Source: Bog-473 sp036502025 | GTDB taxonomy: Bacteria > Actinomycetota > Acidimicrobiia > Acidimicrobiales > RAAP-2 | Direction: 5' to 3' | DNA length: 64,000 nucleotides | NCBI GenBank assembly: GCA_036502025.1 | Contig: DASXZJ010000141.1 | Coordinates: forward strand, 16,181 to 80,180 | Shown here: positions 1 to 7,977 of the stretch, piece after piece | Layout: each line of letters opens with the position of its first letter | Position numbering within the stretch: position 1 is the stretch's first letter | Position numbers and translations under genes: made by a program | Notes under the pieces: model-generated | What the model saw: only the letters and a program-made list of their open reading frames with translations | Databases searched by the model: none | Told to the model about the DNA's origin: nothing

Positions 1-2
1 TC

Positions 3-365
3 GGGCCGGACGAGTTCGACCTGGTCGAGCTGCACGACGCCACGGCCGCCGAGGAGATCTACGCCCTCGAATCGTTGGGGCTCTTCGCGCTGGGCGAGGC
101 CGGGCCGGCCACCGAAGCCGGGCGGACGGCGGTGGACAGCCCCGGCCTGGTGGTCAACCCCAGCGGCGGGCTGGTCGGGCGGGGACATCCCCTGGGGGCC
201 ACCGGACTGGCGCAGGTGGTCGAGCTGGCCACCCAGTTCCGCCGGCGGGCCGGCGCCCGCCAGGTCGACGGCGCCCGGCTGGGCCTGGCCGTGAACACCG
301 GCGGCATCATTGACGGCGACGCCGGCTTCGTCGGCGTCCACGCCGTGCGCGCCGGAACTTCGTGA
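3..365 (+). CDS. Thiolase family protein, C-terminal 120 residues (5' end outside window)
   Basis: This is the C-terminal part of a thiolase, which condenses or cleaves beta-ketoacyl-CoA. The visible part has the HDATAAEE segment and the glycine-rich NPSGGLVGRGHPLGATG motif, whose histidine is a catalytic residue in thiolases. It looks closer to the SCP-x or lipid-transfer thiolase group than to FadA, because the usual C-terminal cysteine motif is replaced by LAVNTGGI. The frame is open from base 3. The stop codon overlaps the GTG of the next gene in a GTGA arrangement, so the two are probably translationally coupled. The substrate cannot be told from this fragment. Confidence 0.85.
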   Translation, partial: GPDEFDLVELHDATAAEEIYALESLGLFALGEAGPATEAGRTAVDSPGLVVNPSGGLVGRGHPLGATGLAQVVELATQFRRRAGARQVDGARLGLAVNTGGIIDGDAGFVGVHAVRAGTS

Positions 366-1288
366 GGGGCATCCGCATCACGGGCTGGGGCATCGGCCTG
401 CCCGACAAGGTGGTCACCAACGAGGACATGGCGGTCAGCCTGGACACCAGCAACGCCTGGATCATCGAGCGCACCGGCATCCGGGAGCGCCGCATCGGCG
501 GTACCACCTCCGGTCTGGCCGTCGAGGCGGCCGAGCGCGCCCTGGCCAGCGCGGGGCGCACGCCGGCCGAGATCGACCACGTCGTGCTGGCCACCACCAC
601 GCCCGACGGCATCGTGCCCGGGACGGCGCCGACCGTGGCCAACGCCCTGGGCATCGGCGGCGGCGCCTTCGACCTCAACGCGGCCTGCTCGGGCTTCGTC
701 TACGGCCTGGTCACGGTGGCCGGCCTGATCGCCGTGGGGTCGGGCCCCGTCCTCCTCATCGGGTCCGAGACGCTGAGCCGGATCACCGACATGGACGACC
801 GCGCCATCGCCATCATCGTGGGCGACGGCGCCGGGGCGGTCGTGATCGAACCGGTGGACGGCCCGGGACAGCTACTCAGCTGGAACCTCAACTCGGACGG
901 CTCGCTCCGCCACCTGCTCAAGTGCGAGCACGGCGGGACCCTCTACATGGACGGCAAGGAGGTGTTCCGCAAGGCCGTGCGCATCGTGGTCGAATCGGCC
1001 GAACAGGCCATGGCCGACGCCGGCCTCGGGCCGGACGACATCTCGCTGCTGGTGCCGCACCAGGCCAACCTGCGGATCATCTCGGCCGCCTGCCAGCGGC
1101 TCGGCATTCCCGAGGAGCGCACCGTGGTCGTGATCGACCGCTACGGCAACACCTCCTCGGCCTCCATCCCGCTGGCGCTCCACGACGCCATCGGCCACGA
1201 CCGCGTGCACGACGGGGACCACCTCCTCCTGACCGGGTTCGGTGGCGGCATGACGTGGGCCAGCGCGGTGTTGCGCTGGGGCGGGTGA
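362..1288 (+). CDS. 3-oxoacyl-ACP synthase III (FabH-like ketosynthase)
   Basis: This is a 308-residue KAS III-type enzyme that would condense an acyl-CoA with a malonyl-thioester. The complete Cys-His-Asn triad is visible: Cys109 in NAACSGF, His233 in VPHQANLR and Asn263 in YGNTSS. The length is slightly below that of typical FabH (about 315-330), mainly at the N-terminus. The GTG start overlaps the thiolase stop, and the stop overlaps the next GTG, so three genes form one coupled unit. With a thiolase and a nucleotidyltransferase as neighbours rather than acpP/fabF/fabD, it may serve a special acyl pathway rather than housekeeping fatty acid synthesis. That is inference. Confidence 0.9.
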   Translation: MRGIRITGWGIGLPDKVVTNEDMAVSLDTSNAWIIERTGIRERRIGGTTSGLAVEAAERALASAGRTPAEIDHVVLATTTPDGIVPGTAPTVANALGIGGGAFDLNAACSGFVYGLVTVAGLIAVGSGPVLLIGSETLSRITDMDDRAIAIIVGDGAGAVVIEPVDGPGQLLSWNLNSDGSLRHLLKCEHGGTLYMDGKEVFRKAVRIVVESAEQAMADAGLGPDDISLLVPHQANLRIISAACQRLGIPEERTVVVIDRYGNTSSASIPLALHDAIGHDRVHDGDHLLLTGFGGGMTWASAVLRWGG

Positions 1289-2148
1289 GCGGGTCGCAGA
1301 AGGGGCCGCCGCTCGTCATCCTGGCTGCCGGGCGGGCCCGCCGGTACGGCGGCTGCAAACCACTGGCACCGGTGGGGACCCACGGCGAGGCGGTCATCGA
1401 CCTGGTGGCCAGCGATGCGCTGGCGGCCGGGTTCGGGACCATCGTCCTGGTGCTGGGTCCGGCCACCGGGCCGGCCATCCGCTACCACGTCGAACACACC
1501 TGGCCCGCCGGCGTCGACGTGCGCTTTGCCCTCCAGGAGGCGCCGCTCGGCACCGTGGACGCCGTCCTCGCCGCCTCGGACCATGTCGGCGACGCGCCCT
1601 ACGGAGTAGGCAACGCCGACGACATCTACGGGCAGCCCGGGTGCGCCCTGCTGGCCGACCACCTGAAGAGCCGCGACCCCTCCAACGCACTGGTGGCCTA
1701 CCGGCTGGCCGACGCGGTCATCGGCACCGCGCCGGTCACCCGTGGCATCTGCCGGGTCGGCGCCGACGGCCTGTTGCTCGGGGTGGACGAACGCCGTCAG
1801 GTCACGCCGGGCGCGGCGGGGAGCTTCAGGTCGGCGGACGGGCACGAACCCCCGGAGATCCCGGCGGAGGCACGGGTCTCGATGAACCTCTGGGGCTTCA
1901 CGCCGGCCTTCCATGCGCACCTGCGGTCCACCATGTCGGCGGCCATCGGCGCCTCCGAGGAGGCCGAGGTCCTCCTGCCCGAGGTCGTCGCCGACTCGCT
2001 CGGCCACAGCTCGTTCCGGGTGCTGGCCGCCTCGGGTCGGTGCATCGGGGTCACCCACCCCGATGACCTGGGACTGGTGCAGGCGGAGTTGAACGGCGAG
2101 ATCGGGCGGGGCGAGCGCCCCGCCCGACTGTGGGGCTCGGCCGGCTGA
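1285..2148 (+). CDS. MobA/GlmU-like nucleotidyltransferase family protein
   Basis: This is a 287-residue protein with an N-terminal NTP-transferase signature, LAAGRARRYGGCKPLAPVG (residues about 13-31). The arginine, lysine and glycines match the nucleotide-binding loop of sugar-1-phosphate nucleotidyltransferases and MobA. NADDIYG near residue 112 is a likely metal-binding Asp pair, and MNLWGF lies in the second half. It would transfer a nucleotide to a phosphorylated sugar, alcohol or cofactor; the acceptor cannot be read from sequence. The start is the GTG that overlaps the ketosynthase stop (GTGA). The same frame stays open further upstream antisense to reason, but only the part from here has family motifs. 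Confidence 0.75.
   Translation: MSGSQKGPPLVILAAGRARRYGGCKPLAPVGTHGEAVIDLVASDALAAGFGTIVLVLGPATGPAIRYHVEHTWPAGVDVRFALQEAPLGTVDAVLAASDHVGDAPYGVGNADDIYGQPGCALLADHLKSRDPSNALVAYRLADAVIGTAPVTRGICRVGADGLLLGVDERRQVTPGAAGSFRSADGHEPPEIPAEARVSMNLWGFTPAFHAHLRSTMSAAIGASEEAEVLLPEVVADSLGHSSFRVLAASGRCIGVTHPDDLGLVQAELNGEIGRGERPARLWGSAG
2103..2126. repeat. Perfect 11-bp hairpin in the 3' end of the nucleotidyltransferase gene
   Basis: CGGGCGGGGCG and its exact reverse complement are separated by only two bases, just before the stop codon at 2148. There is no T-run after it, so it is not a standard intrinsic terminator. It could block 3'-exonuclease decay or assist termination of the three-gene transcript. Confidence 0.6.
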
Positions 2149-2481
2149 TCCGGTGGGCCGGTTGGGCTGGGGCGTCGCCCGCCGGCCGACCAATTTGAGG
2201 CAGGAACGCCGGTCAGCCACTCCCGGGCCGTTACCGCAGCATGGAATGGCCGTTGGATGCCACCGGCGGTCCGGGCCCAGACGCGACGCAACCCCGAGTA
2301 ACCGTTCGGCCGAAGCCTCCCGTGCTCCTCGGGGCTACGTCTGAGACGTACCGCTGGCACCTTGCCGGGATCGTGTCGGACAATCCCAACCCGGGCCTAG
2401 TCCGGCGACTCCAGGGAAGTCACCGTCCCGTAACACGGACCGTCTGTTGTCGAAGAGTTCTTCCCGCTCCGGCCGCGAACC

Positions 2482-2591
2482 CCTTGCGGGACTCAAAGCC
2501 GACCCTCGATCCGGCCTTGCGGCTTTCTCTCGGCCACCTTCCGGTCCGCCTTGCGGCCTTCCTTCCGGCTTCCCTTCCTTCCACCTTGCGG
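2482..2591. repeat. Four CCTTGCGG direct repeats, period 33-35 bp
   Basis: The octamer CCTTGCGG begins at 2482, 2515, 2549 and 2584, giving spacings of 33, 34 and 35 bases. The sequence between copies is pyrimidine-rich and diverged (several CTTCC blocks), so the array looks like a decayed tandem repeat or a set of regularly spaced sites. Confidence 0.7.
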
Positions 2592-2667
2592 CGGTCGGTT
2601 GGGGTTCGGCGGGTGTCTGTCTCCGAACTGAAGACAGGTTGCGCTTCTCGTCACGCCAGGTCAATGC

Positions 2668-2681
2668 GATTTCGCGAAATC
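2668..2681. promoter_or_regulatory. Perfect 14-bp palindrome, candidate operator
   Basis: GATTTCGCGAAATC equals its own reverse complement and lies 68 bases before the ATG of the GH43 gene. Its AT-flanked CGCG centre stands out from the surrounding sequence and resembles repressor operators of sugar-utilisation genes. No regulator gene lies beside it, so the binding protein is unknown. Confidence 0.5.
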
Positions 2682-2749
2682 CAGACGTTCTCCCCACCTT
2701 TTCTGCCGTCGTCCCCAGGGCGACCCTCGGCAATCCCCAGCTCTTCCCC

Positions 2750-3919
2750 ATGCTGACCCGGAGGCTCGCCCACGGGAACGTCGGCGCGATCGCCCTGACC
2801 ATGGCGGTGACGATCGTGATACTCGGAACCATCGGCCTGGCGCGCCTCGGCTCGGCCGACGCCAGCGCGCCGGCCGCTCGACGTCCGGCCGCGCCACTGC
2901 CCGCCGCGGTGGCGCAACCGATCGGGGCACTGGGCGCCGCCAGTGCCGACGCCGCCCTCGGACTCCCCACCCCGTACTACGAGCCGCCCCGGGTCGCCGA
3001 TCCGACCACACCCGGTACCACCATCGTGTCGGGCGCCGACCAGCCCGACCCGTTCATCCTGGTCCAGGGCGGCCGGGACTACCTCTTCACCTCGCAGGAC
3101 CGGGTGCCGGCCAATGTGCCCGTGCGCGCCGGAACCACGGTCGGGTCATGGGGCCCCATGACCGATGCCCTGCCGGACCTCCCGCCGTGGGCCGAGACCG
3201 GCGCCACCTGGGCGCCTGACGTTCACCGGTTCGGCGACCACTACATCCTCTACTTCACGGCCGCCGTGGCGGGCATCTCCTCACCGGGCATGCAGTGCAT
3301 CGGGGATGCCATCAGTACCCGGCCCGACGGCCCCTACCTCTCGAACCCCGACCAGTTCATCTGCCAGCGCGACCAGGGCGGCTCCATCGATCCGCGCACG
3401 TTCGTCGACCCCGACGGGACGCCGTACCTGCTGTGGAAATCGGACAACAACGCGGCCCCCCGGTACGGCGACACCAGCATCTACAGTCAGCAGCTCAGCC
3501 CGGACGGCGAGCACCTGCTCGGCCGGGCCACCCGGATCTTCGGGCCCGACGAGCCCTGGCAGGGCGCCATCGTCGAAGCCCCTGACCTGGTGGCGGTACG
3601 CGGCAGCTATTACCTCTTCTACTCGGGCAACTGGTTCAACCAGCCTGACTACGCCATCGGCGTGGCTCCGTGCGCCGGTCCCCTCGGGCCGTGCATCGAC
3701 ACCTCCGCCTCGCCGCTCCTCGGTTCCAACGCGCAGGGCATCGGGCCGGGCGAGGAGTCCGTCTTCACCGATGCCCGCGGCGTCTGGTTGCTCTATACGC
3801 CGTTCCGCTCGACGCTGCCCCTGCCGGGACCGCCCCGACCGGTCGCCATGGCCCATCTCGGGTTCGGCGTCGGCCTGCCCTACCTGGCCGCCACCCAGGC
3901 TGTGGGCGGTTCGCCGTGA
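2750..3919 (+). CDS. Glycoside hydrolase family 43 protein, exported or membrane-anchored
   Basis: This is a 389-residue protein with a hydrophobic N-terminal segment (residues 11-32) that acts as signal or anchor, then a Pro/Ala-rich linker and a five-bladed propeller-type hydrolase domain from about residue 95. The three expected GH43 acidic residues are visible: Asp100 (base) in QPDPFI, Asp214 in GGSIDPRTF and Glu276 (acid) in GAIVEAPD. Members act outside the cell on arabinose- or xylose-containing polysaccharides. I chose ATG 2750 because the hydrophobic segment follows at once. The stop overlaps the next GTG. No transporter or regulator of a sugar locus is adjacent. Confidence 0.85.
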   Translation: MLTRRLAHGNVGAIALTMAVTIVILGTIGLARLGSADASAPAARRPAAPLPAAVAQPIGALGAASADAALGLPTPYYEPPRVADPTTPGTTIVSGADQPDPFILVQGGRDYLFTSQDRVPANVPVRAGTTVGSWGPMTDALPDLPPWAETGATWAPDVHRFGDHYILYFTAAVAGISSPGMQCIGDAISTRPDGPYLSNPDQFICQRDQGGSIDPRTFVDPDGTPYLLWKSDNNAAPRYGDTSIYSQQLSPDGEHLLGRATRIFGPDEPWQGAIVEAPDLVAVRGSYYLFYSGNWFNQPDYAIGVAPCAGPLGPCIDTSASPLLGSNAQGIGPGEESVFTDARGVWLLYTPFRSTLPLPGPPRPVAMAHLGFGVGLPYLAATQAVGGSP

Positions 3920-4776
3920 GCGGGGCCGGCAGGCCAGGGGGACCCCGGTACGGTCGCCAGGTGGTCTGGCTCAACGAGGAGGGTCCCGCCCTCAACGAGG
4001 CCATCGCCGGCCGGTCGGCTGAGATCGTCGAGCAGTTGCAGGGTCTGGACGAGCGGGAGCTGCTGGGGCCCAGCCGCTTGCCCACCTGGAGCAGGCTGAC
4101 CATCGCCTGCCATCTGCGCTACGGCGCCGAGGCCCTCGTTCGTATGACCAACGACGCACGGGCCGGAGAGGCCACGTCCTACTATCCCGCCGGTCGGGCG
4201 GCCCAGCGCGAAGCCACCCTGTCCCCCGGCCCCGGTGAGACCCCGGCCGATGTCGTCGACACGCTCGCCGCGGTGAACGAGCAGCTGTATGACGCCTGGT
4301 CCGGGCTCACCCCGGTCGACTGGCCGGTGCCGGCCCGCGAACCGGCGGGGAACGTCGATCTCGGACAGATGACGCTGGTGCGACTGGCCCTCCTCCGCCT
4401 CTCCGAGGTCGAAGTGCACGGATCGGACCTGGGACTGGGCCTCGACGACTGGAGCGAGCTCTTCGTCCAGGCTTCGTTGCCGTTCCGGCTCGACTGGCTC
4501 AACAATCGGCGGGCCGACCACCGGGCCTTCGAGGCCGGCCTCGAGGGCTCGTGGCTCCTCACCGCGTCCGACGGCCCCACCTACCTGGTCTCGGTGCGTG
4601 ACGCCGAGGTGGCCTCGCGACCGGCCTACCCGACGACTCCCGCCGACGCGGTCATCAGCGGCACCAGCCGCGACCTCCTCTCCCTGCTCCTCGGCCGCTC
4701 GACGCCCGAGGCCGGCCAGATCAGCGGCGACGTGGCCTTCGGCGAGCGCTTCTCCGCCGCCTTCCCCGGCCCCTGA
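3916..4776 (+). CDS. Mycothiol-dependent maleylpyruvate isomerase-family (DinB-like) protein
   Basis: This is a 286-residue protein with an MDMPI/DinB N-terminal four-helix domain (His in TIACHLRYG and in VEVHGSDLG as likely metal ligands) and a C-terminal domain with the usual ISGTSRDLLSLLLGR segment. Proteins of this family use mycothiol as cofactor or detoxify electrophiles in actinobacteria. The GTG at 3916 overlaps the GH43 stop. A second in-frame GTG at 3961 (VVWLNEEG) would also remove the low-complexity beginning. The substrate is unknown. Confidence 0.8.
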   Translation: MSGAGRPGGPRYGRQVVWLNEEGPALNEAIAGRSAEIVEQLQGLDERELLGPSRLPTWSRLTIACHLRYGAEALVRMTNDARAGEATSYYPAGRAAQREATLSPGPGETPADVVDTLAAVNEQLYDAWSGLTPVDWPVPAREPAGNVDLGQMTLVRLALLRLSEVEVHGSDLGLGLDDWSELFVQASLPFRLDWLNNRRADHRAFEAGLEGSWLLTASDGPTYLVSVRDAEVASRPAYPTTPADAVISGTSRDLLSLLLGRSTPEAGQISGDVAFGERFSAAFPGP

Positions 4777-4854
4777 GGCCGAGGCCGATGCGCAGGCGGG
4801 TTTGGATCATCGCGGTAGCGTCCGCTTCGTGCGGACCCGGTGCGGCGGCTCTCG

Positions 4855-5595
4855 ATGGTGACCACGGTGCTGATACACGGCGGCGGCGCCACCGCCCGCT
4901 TCTGGGATCGGGTGCTGCCCCACCTCGACGGATCGGTGATCGCGGTCGATCTGCCGGGCCGGGCCGACCGGCCAGCCGAGCTCGGCACCCTGACGGTGGA
5001 GGACGAGGTCGCCTCGGTCGTGGCTGACGTGGCGGCGGGTGCGGGCGATGAGCCGGTCACCCTGGTGGCCCACTCCTCGGGGGGCCTGGTCGTTCCCGGG
5101 GTTGTCGCCGCCTTGGGCGGCCGCGTGACGTCCATTGTCCTCAACGCCGCGCTCGTCCCGGCTGAAGGGGGTTGCGGGATCGACTGCATGAAGGAGCGCC
5201 ACCGGGAGGGCCTGACCATGGCGGTGGCCGCCGCCCGGCGGGAGGGCCGAACGATCACCTTGCCCGGGGCGCCAGCCGACCCCGAGGCGTTCCGTCACGC
5301 CTACGGCGGCGACCCGCTCGATGATGACACGCTGGCCTACGTCGTCGACCCCGTTCGCTGCGTCGAAGACACCGTCCACCACTATTTCCAGCCCATCCGC
5401 TGGTCCCGGGCCGCCGGTGTTCCGATCACCTACGTCCTCAACACGCGGGATCGCCCGGTGCCGACCGAGACACAGGAGGTGATGTCAGCCCGGCTTCCAC
5501 CGCCGGTGGAGGTGATCCGGGTCGACTCGGGGCATCTGCTCCCGGTGACCGCGCCGGAGACCTTCGCCGGGATTCTCATGGGTGTCGGGAGCTGA
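4855..5595 (+). CDS. Alpha/beta hydrolase
   Basis: This is a serine hydrolase of about 246 residues. It begins MVTTVLIHGGG, where HGGG is the oxyanion-hole loop. The nucleophile elbow is AHSSGG, the acid is probably the Asp of NTRDRPV and the catalytic His is in DSGHLLPV. The order and spacing fit the AB-hydrolase fold of small esterases. A GTG at 4840 is an alternative start, but the fold begins directly at 4855. The substrate is not predictable. The sequence right after the stop carries the remnant of another gene. Confidence 0.8.
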   Translation: MVTTVLIHGGGATARFWDRVLPHLDGSVIAVDLPGRADRPAELGTLTVEDEVASVVADVAAGAGDEPVTLVAHSSGGLVVPGVVAALGGRVTSIVLNAALVPAEGGCGIDCMKERHREGLTMAVAAARREGRTITLPGAPADPEAFRHAYGGDPLDDDTLAYVVDPVRCVEDTVHHYFQPIRWSRAAGVPITYVLNTRDRPVPTETQEVMSARLPPPVEVIRVDSGHLLPVTAPETFAGILMGVGS

Positions 5596-5687
5596 TCCGC
5601 CAGGAGCTGACCTTCACCGAGATCACCGCCACCGACGCCGGCGGCGTGGTCGTGGCGCGCGCGGTGCAGACCTACCGGATCGTCTGA
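5592..5687 (+). pseudogene. Thioesterase (hotdog-fold) C-terminal remnant
   Basis: A short open stretch of 31 codons ends in ITATDAGGVVVARAVQTYRIV followed by a stop. This matches the last strand pair of PaaI-like hotdog thioesterases (a D-x-x-G turn, then a strand ending in TYR). There is no start codon and no N-terminal part, because the frame runs out of the 3' end of the preceding hydrolase gene in another phase. A deletion probably joined the two. The family assignment rests on about 25 residues and is tentative. Confidence 0.4.
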
Positions 5688-5720
5688 GCCGGGCCCGGGT
5701 GCCGTCGCCCGCGGCCGAAC

Positions 5721-6521
5721 TCAAAGCGGCGTGACGTAGGCCCCGGAGATGCCGCCGTCGACCAGGAAGTTGGACGCGGTCATGAACGACGAGTCGTCGC
5801 TGGCCAGGAACGCCGCCGCCGCCGCGATCTCGCTCGATTCGCCGAAGCGCCCCATCGGGATGTGCACCATGCGCCGGGCCGCCCGCTCGGGATCCTGGGC
5901 GAAGAGCGCCTGCAGCAAGGGGGTGTTCACCGGCCCCGGGCTGAGGGCGTTCACCCGCACCCCCTGGCGGGCGAACTGCACCCCGAGCTCCCGGGACATG
6001 GCCAGCACGCCGCCCTTGCTGGCGGTGTAGGAGATCTGGCTGGTGGCGGCGCCCATGGTGGCCACGAACGAGGCCGTGTTGATGACGGAGCCGCCGCCCC
6101 GGGCCAGCAGGTGGGGGATCCCGAACTTGCAGCACAGATAGACCGAGGTCAGGTTCACCTCCTGCACCCGCCGCCAGGCGTCGAGGCCCGTGTCGAGAAT
6201 GGAGTCGTCATCGGGCGGGCTGATCCCGGCGTTGTTGAAGCAGATGTCGATTCCGCCGTACTCGGATGACACCGCCTCGTACAGGGCTTCGACTTCGGCG
6301 GCGGACGTCACGTCCACCCGGACGAACATCCCGTCGATTGACTCCGCCACCGCTCTCCCGGCGGCTTCGTCGAGGTCGACCACGGCCACCGTGGCCCCTT
6401 CGGCCGCGAACCGCTCCGCCGTGGCCCGGCCGATGCCGCCGGCCCCTCCGGTGATCACCGCCACCTTGTCCACCAGCCGTCGGGCGTACCCGGTGTCGGT
6501 CGACCCCGTGCTCTCGCTCAT
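5721..6521 (-). CDS. Short-chain dehydrogenase/reductase
   Basis: This is a 266-residue classical SDR. The cofactor loop is ITGGAGGIGRA near residues 19-29, followed by the structural NNAG motif and the catalytic YTASKGG (Tyr and Lys). The Asp at the end of the second strand (VVDLDE) suggests preference for NAD(H). The enzyme would oxidise or reduce an alcohol or ketone group. It is followed on the right, in the same direction, by an aldehyde dehydrogenase gene 40 bases upstream, so the two may act in one catabolic route. Confidence 0.88.
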   Translation of the reverse strand: MSESTGSTDTGYARRLVDKVAVITGGAGGIGRATAERFAAEGATVAVVDLDEAAGRAVAESIDGMFVRVDVTSAAEVEALYEAVSSEYGGIDICFNNAGISPPDDDSILDTGLDAWRRVQEVNLTSVYLCCKFGIPHLLARGGGSVINTASFVATMGAATSQISYTASKGGVLAMSRELGVQFARQGVRVNALSPGPVNTPLLQALFAQDPERAARRMVHIPMGRFGESSEIAAAAAFLASDDSSFMTASNFLVDGGISGAYVTPL

Positions 6522-6561
6522 TGCTCTCCCGTCACTCGGCCGCGGTCCACGCGGCAGCTGC

Positions 6562-7977
6562 TCATTCCGAACTGATGAAGACGTTCTTCACGTCGCTGAA
6601 GGCGTCGAGGGCGTCCGGGCCGAGCTCGCGCCCGATGCCCGACTGCTTGGCGCCCCCGAACGGCGTCCAGTACCGCACCGAGGAGTGCGAGTTGACCGAC
6701 AACGTCCCGGTCTCGACGGCCCGGGCCACCCGAAGGGCGCGGCCGATATCGCGGGTCCACAGTGATCCCGAGAGGCCGTAGGGCGTGTCGTTGGCCAGCG
6801 CGACGGCATCAGCCTCGTCGTCGAAGGGGATGACCACCACGACCGGCCCGAAGATCTCTTCGGTGGCGGCGCGGGCAGCCGGGTCGACCGGGGCCAGCAC
6901 GGTGGGCGCGAACCAGTTGCCGGCTCCCGTTGGACACGAGCCCCGGAAGGCGACCGGCGCGTCGGCCGGCACGAAGGCAGCCACCGTCTCGCGGTGCGAC
7001 TCGGAGATCAGCGGACCCATCTCGGTGGCCTCCAGCGTGGGGTCGCCCACCACCACCCCGGCCACCGCCGGCTCGAGCCGTTCCATGAAGCGCTCGTAGG
7101 CCGAGCGCTGCACCAGGATCCGCGAGCGGGCGCAGCAGTCCTGGCCGGCGTTGTCGAAGACGCCGTAGGGCGCCCGGGCGGCCGCCAGATCGATGTCGGC
7201 ATCGGCGAAGACAATGTTGGCGCTCTTGCCGCCCAGCTCGAGCGTGACCCGCTTCACCTGCTCGGCGCAGCCGGCCATGATCGTGCGTCCCACCTCGGTC
7301 GAACCGGTGAAGCAGAGCTTGCGCACCGCGGGGTGGGTCACGAAGCGGTGGCCCACCACGCTGCCCCGGCCGGGCAGGATCTGCAGCACCCCCTCGGGGA
7401 GCCCGGCCTCGAGCCCCAGCTCGCCGAGGCGGAGCGCGCTCAACGGGGTCAGCTCGGCCGGCTTGAGCACGACCGTGTTGCCGGCCGCCAGGGCGGGGGC
7501 GAACCCCCAGCCGGCGATGGCCATGGGGAAATTCCACGGCACGATGATGCCGACCACCCCCAGGGGCTCGTAGAACGTGATGTCGACGCCGCCGGGGACG
7601 GGGATCTGGCGCCCGCTGTGCCGTTCGGGGGCCCCGGCGTAGTACTCGAGCACGTCGCGCACGTTGCCCGCCTCCCAGCGGGCGTTACCGATCACGTGGC
7701 CGGCATTGGCAACCTCGAGCCCGGCCAGCTCCTCACGGTGGGCGTCCACGGCGGCGGCGAAGCGGCGCAGCAACCGGGCCCGGTCGCCGGGCGCCACGGC
7801 CCGCCACGCCTCGTACGCCGACGCGGCACGCCCGATGGCCTCGTCGACCTCGGCCTCACCCAGCGCAGGGACGGTCGTGATCACCCCGCCGGTGGCCGGG
7901 TTGCGGACGGACGTCACGCCTGGTTCGGAGTTCTGCACGGAGTGATCTTTGCCGATCGGGCCGAGGCCCCGGTTCAC
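6562..7977 (-). CDS. NAD(P)-dependent aldehyde dehydrogenase
   Basis: This is a 471-residue aldehyde dehydrogenase that oxidises an aldehyde to the acid. Visible motifs are the NAD-site PWNFPMAIAGW, the general-base LELGGKSA and the catalytic cysteine in GQDCCARSR. The C-terminal half has EEIFGPVVVV and PFGGAKQSGIGRE. The length is at the short end for the family. The ATG overlaps the stop of coaA by four bases, so the two genes are coupled even though their functions differ. Downstream lies an SDR gene. Confidence 0.92.
   Translation of the reverse strand: MNRGLGPIGKDHSVQNSEPGVTSVRNPATGGVITTVPALGEAEVDEAIGRAASAYEAWRAVAPGDRARLLRRFAAAVDAHREELAGLEVANAGHVIGNARWEAGNVRDVLEYYAGAPERHSGRQIPVPGGVDITFYEPLGVVGIIVPWNFPMAIAGWGFAPALAAGNTVVLKPAELTPLSALRLGELGLEAGLPEGVLQILPGRGSVVGHRFVTHPAVRKLCFTGSTEVGRTIMAGCAEQVKRVTLELGGKSANIVFADADIDLAAARAPYGVFDNAGQDCCARSRILVQRSAYERFMERLEPAVAGVVVGDPTLEATEMGPLISESHRETVAAFVPADAPVAFRGSCPTGAGNWFAPTVLAPVDPAARAATEEIFGPVVVVIPFDDEADAVALANDTPYGLSGSLWTRDIGRALRVARAVETGTLSVNSHSSVRYWTPFGGAKQSGIGRELGPDALDAFSDVKNVFISSE

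Larger units (their letters stand above)
2149..2749. other. Gene-free 600-base stretch with repeats and palindromes
   Basis: No convincing gene lies here. The frame that continues into the GH43 gene is open from 2447, but its translation is Ser/Arg/Pro-rich without domain character, and a normal membrane or signal segment begins only at the ATG at 2750. The stretch contains an inverted repeat GGCCGG/CCGGCC (2156-2187), four spaced CCTTGCGG copies (2482-2591), a hairpin CTGTCT/AGACAG (2617-2637) and a perfect 14-base palindrome (2668-2681). It probably serves as leader and control region for the GH43 gene. Confidence 0.6.

Noticed and set aside
2149..2749. c-di-AMP or other known riboswitch ahead of the GH43 gene
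   Set aside because: Hairpins exist, but I could not match any conserved riboswitch core; a covariance search would decide.
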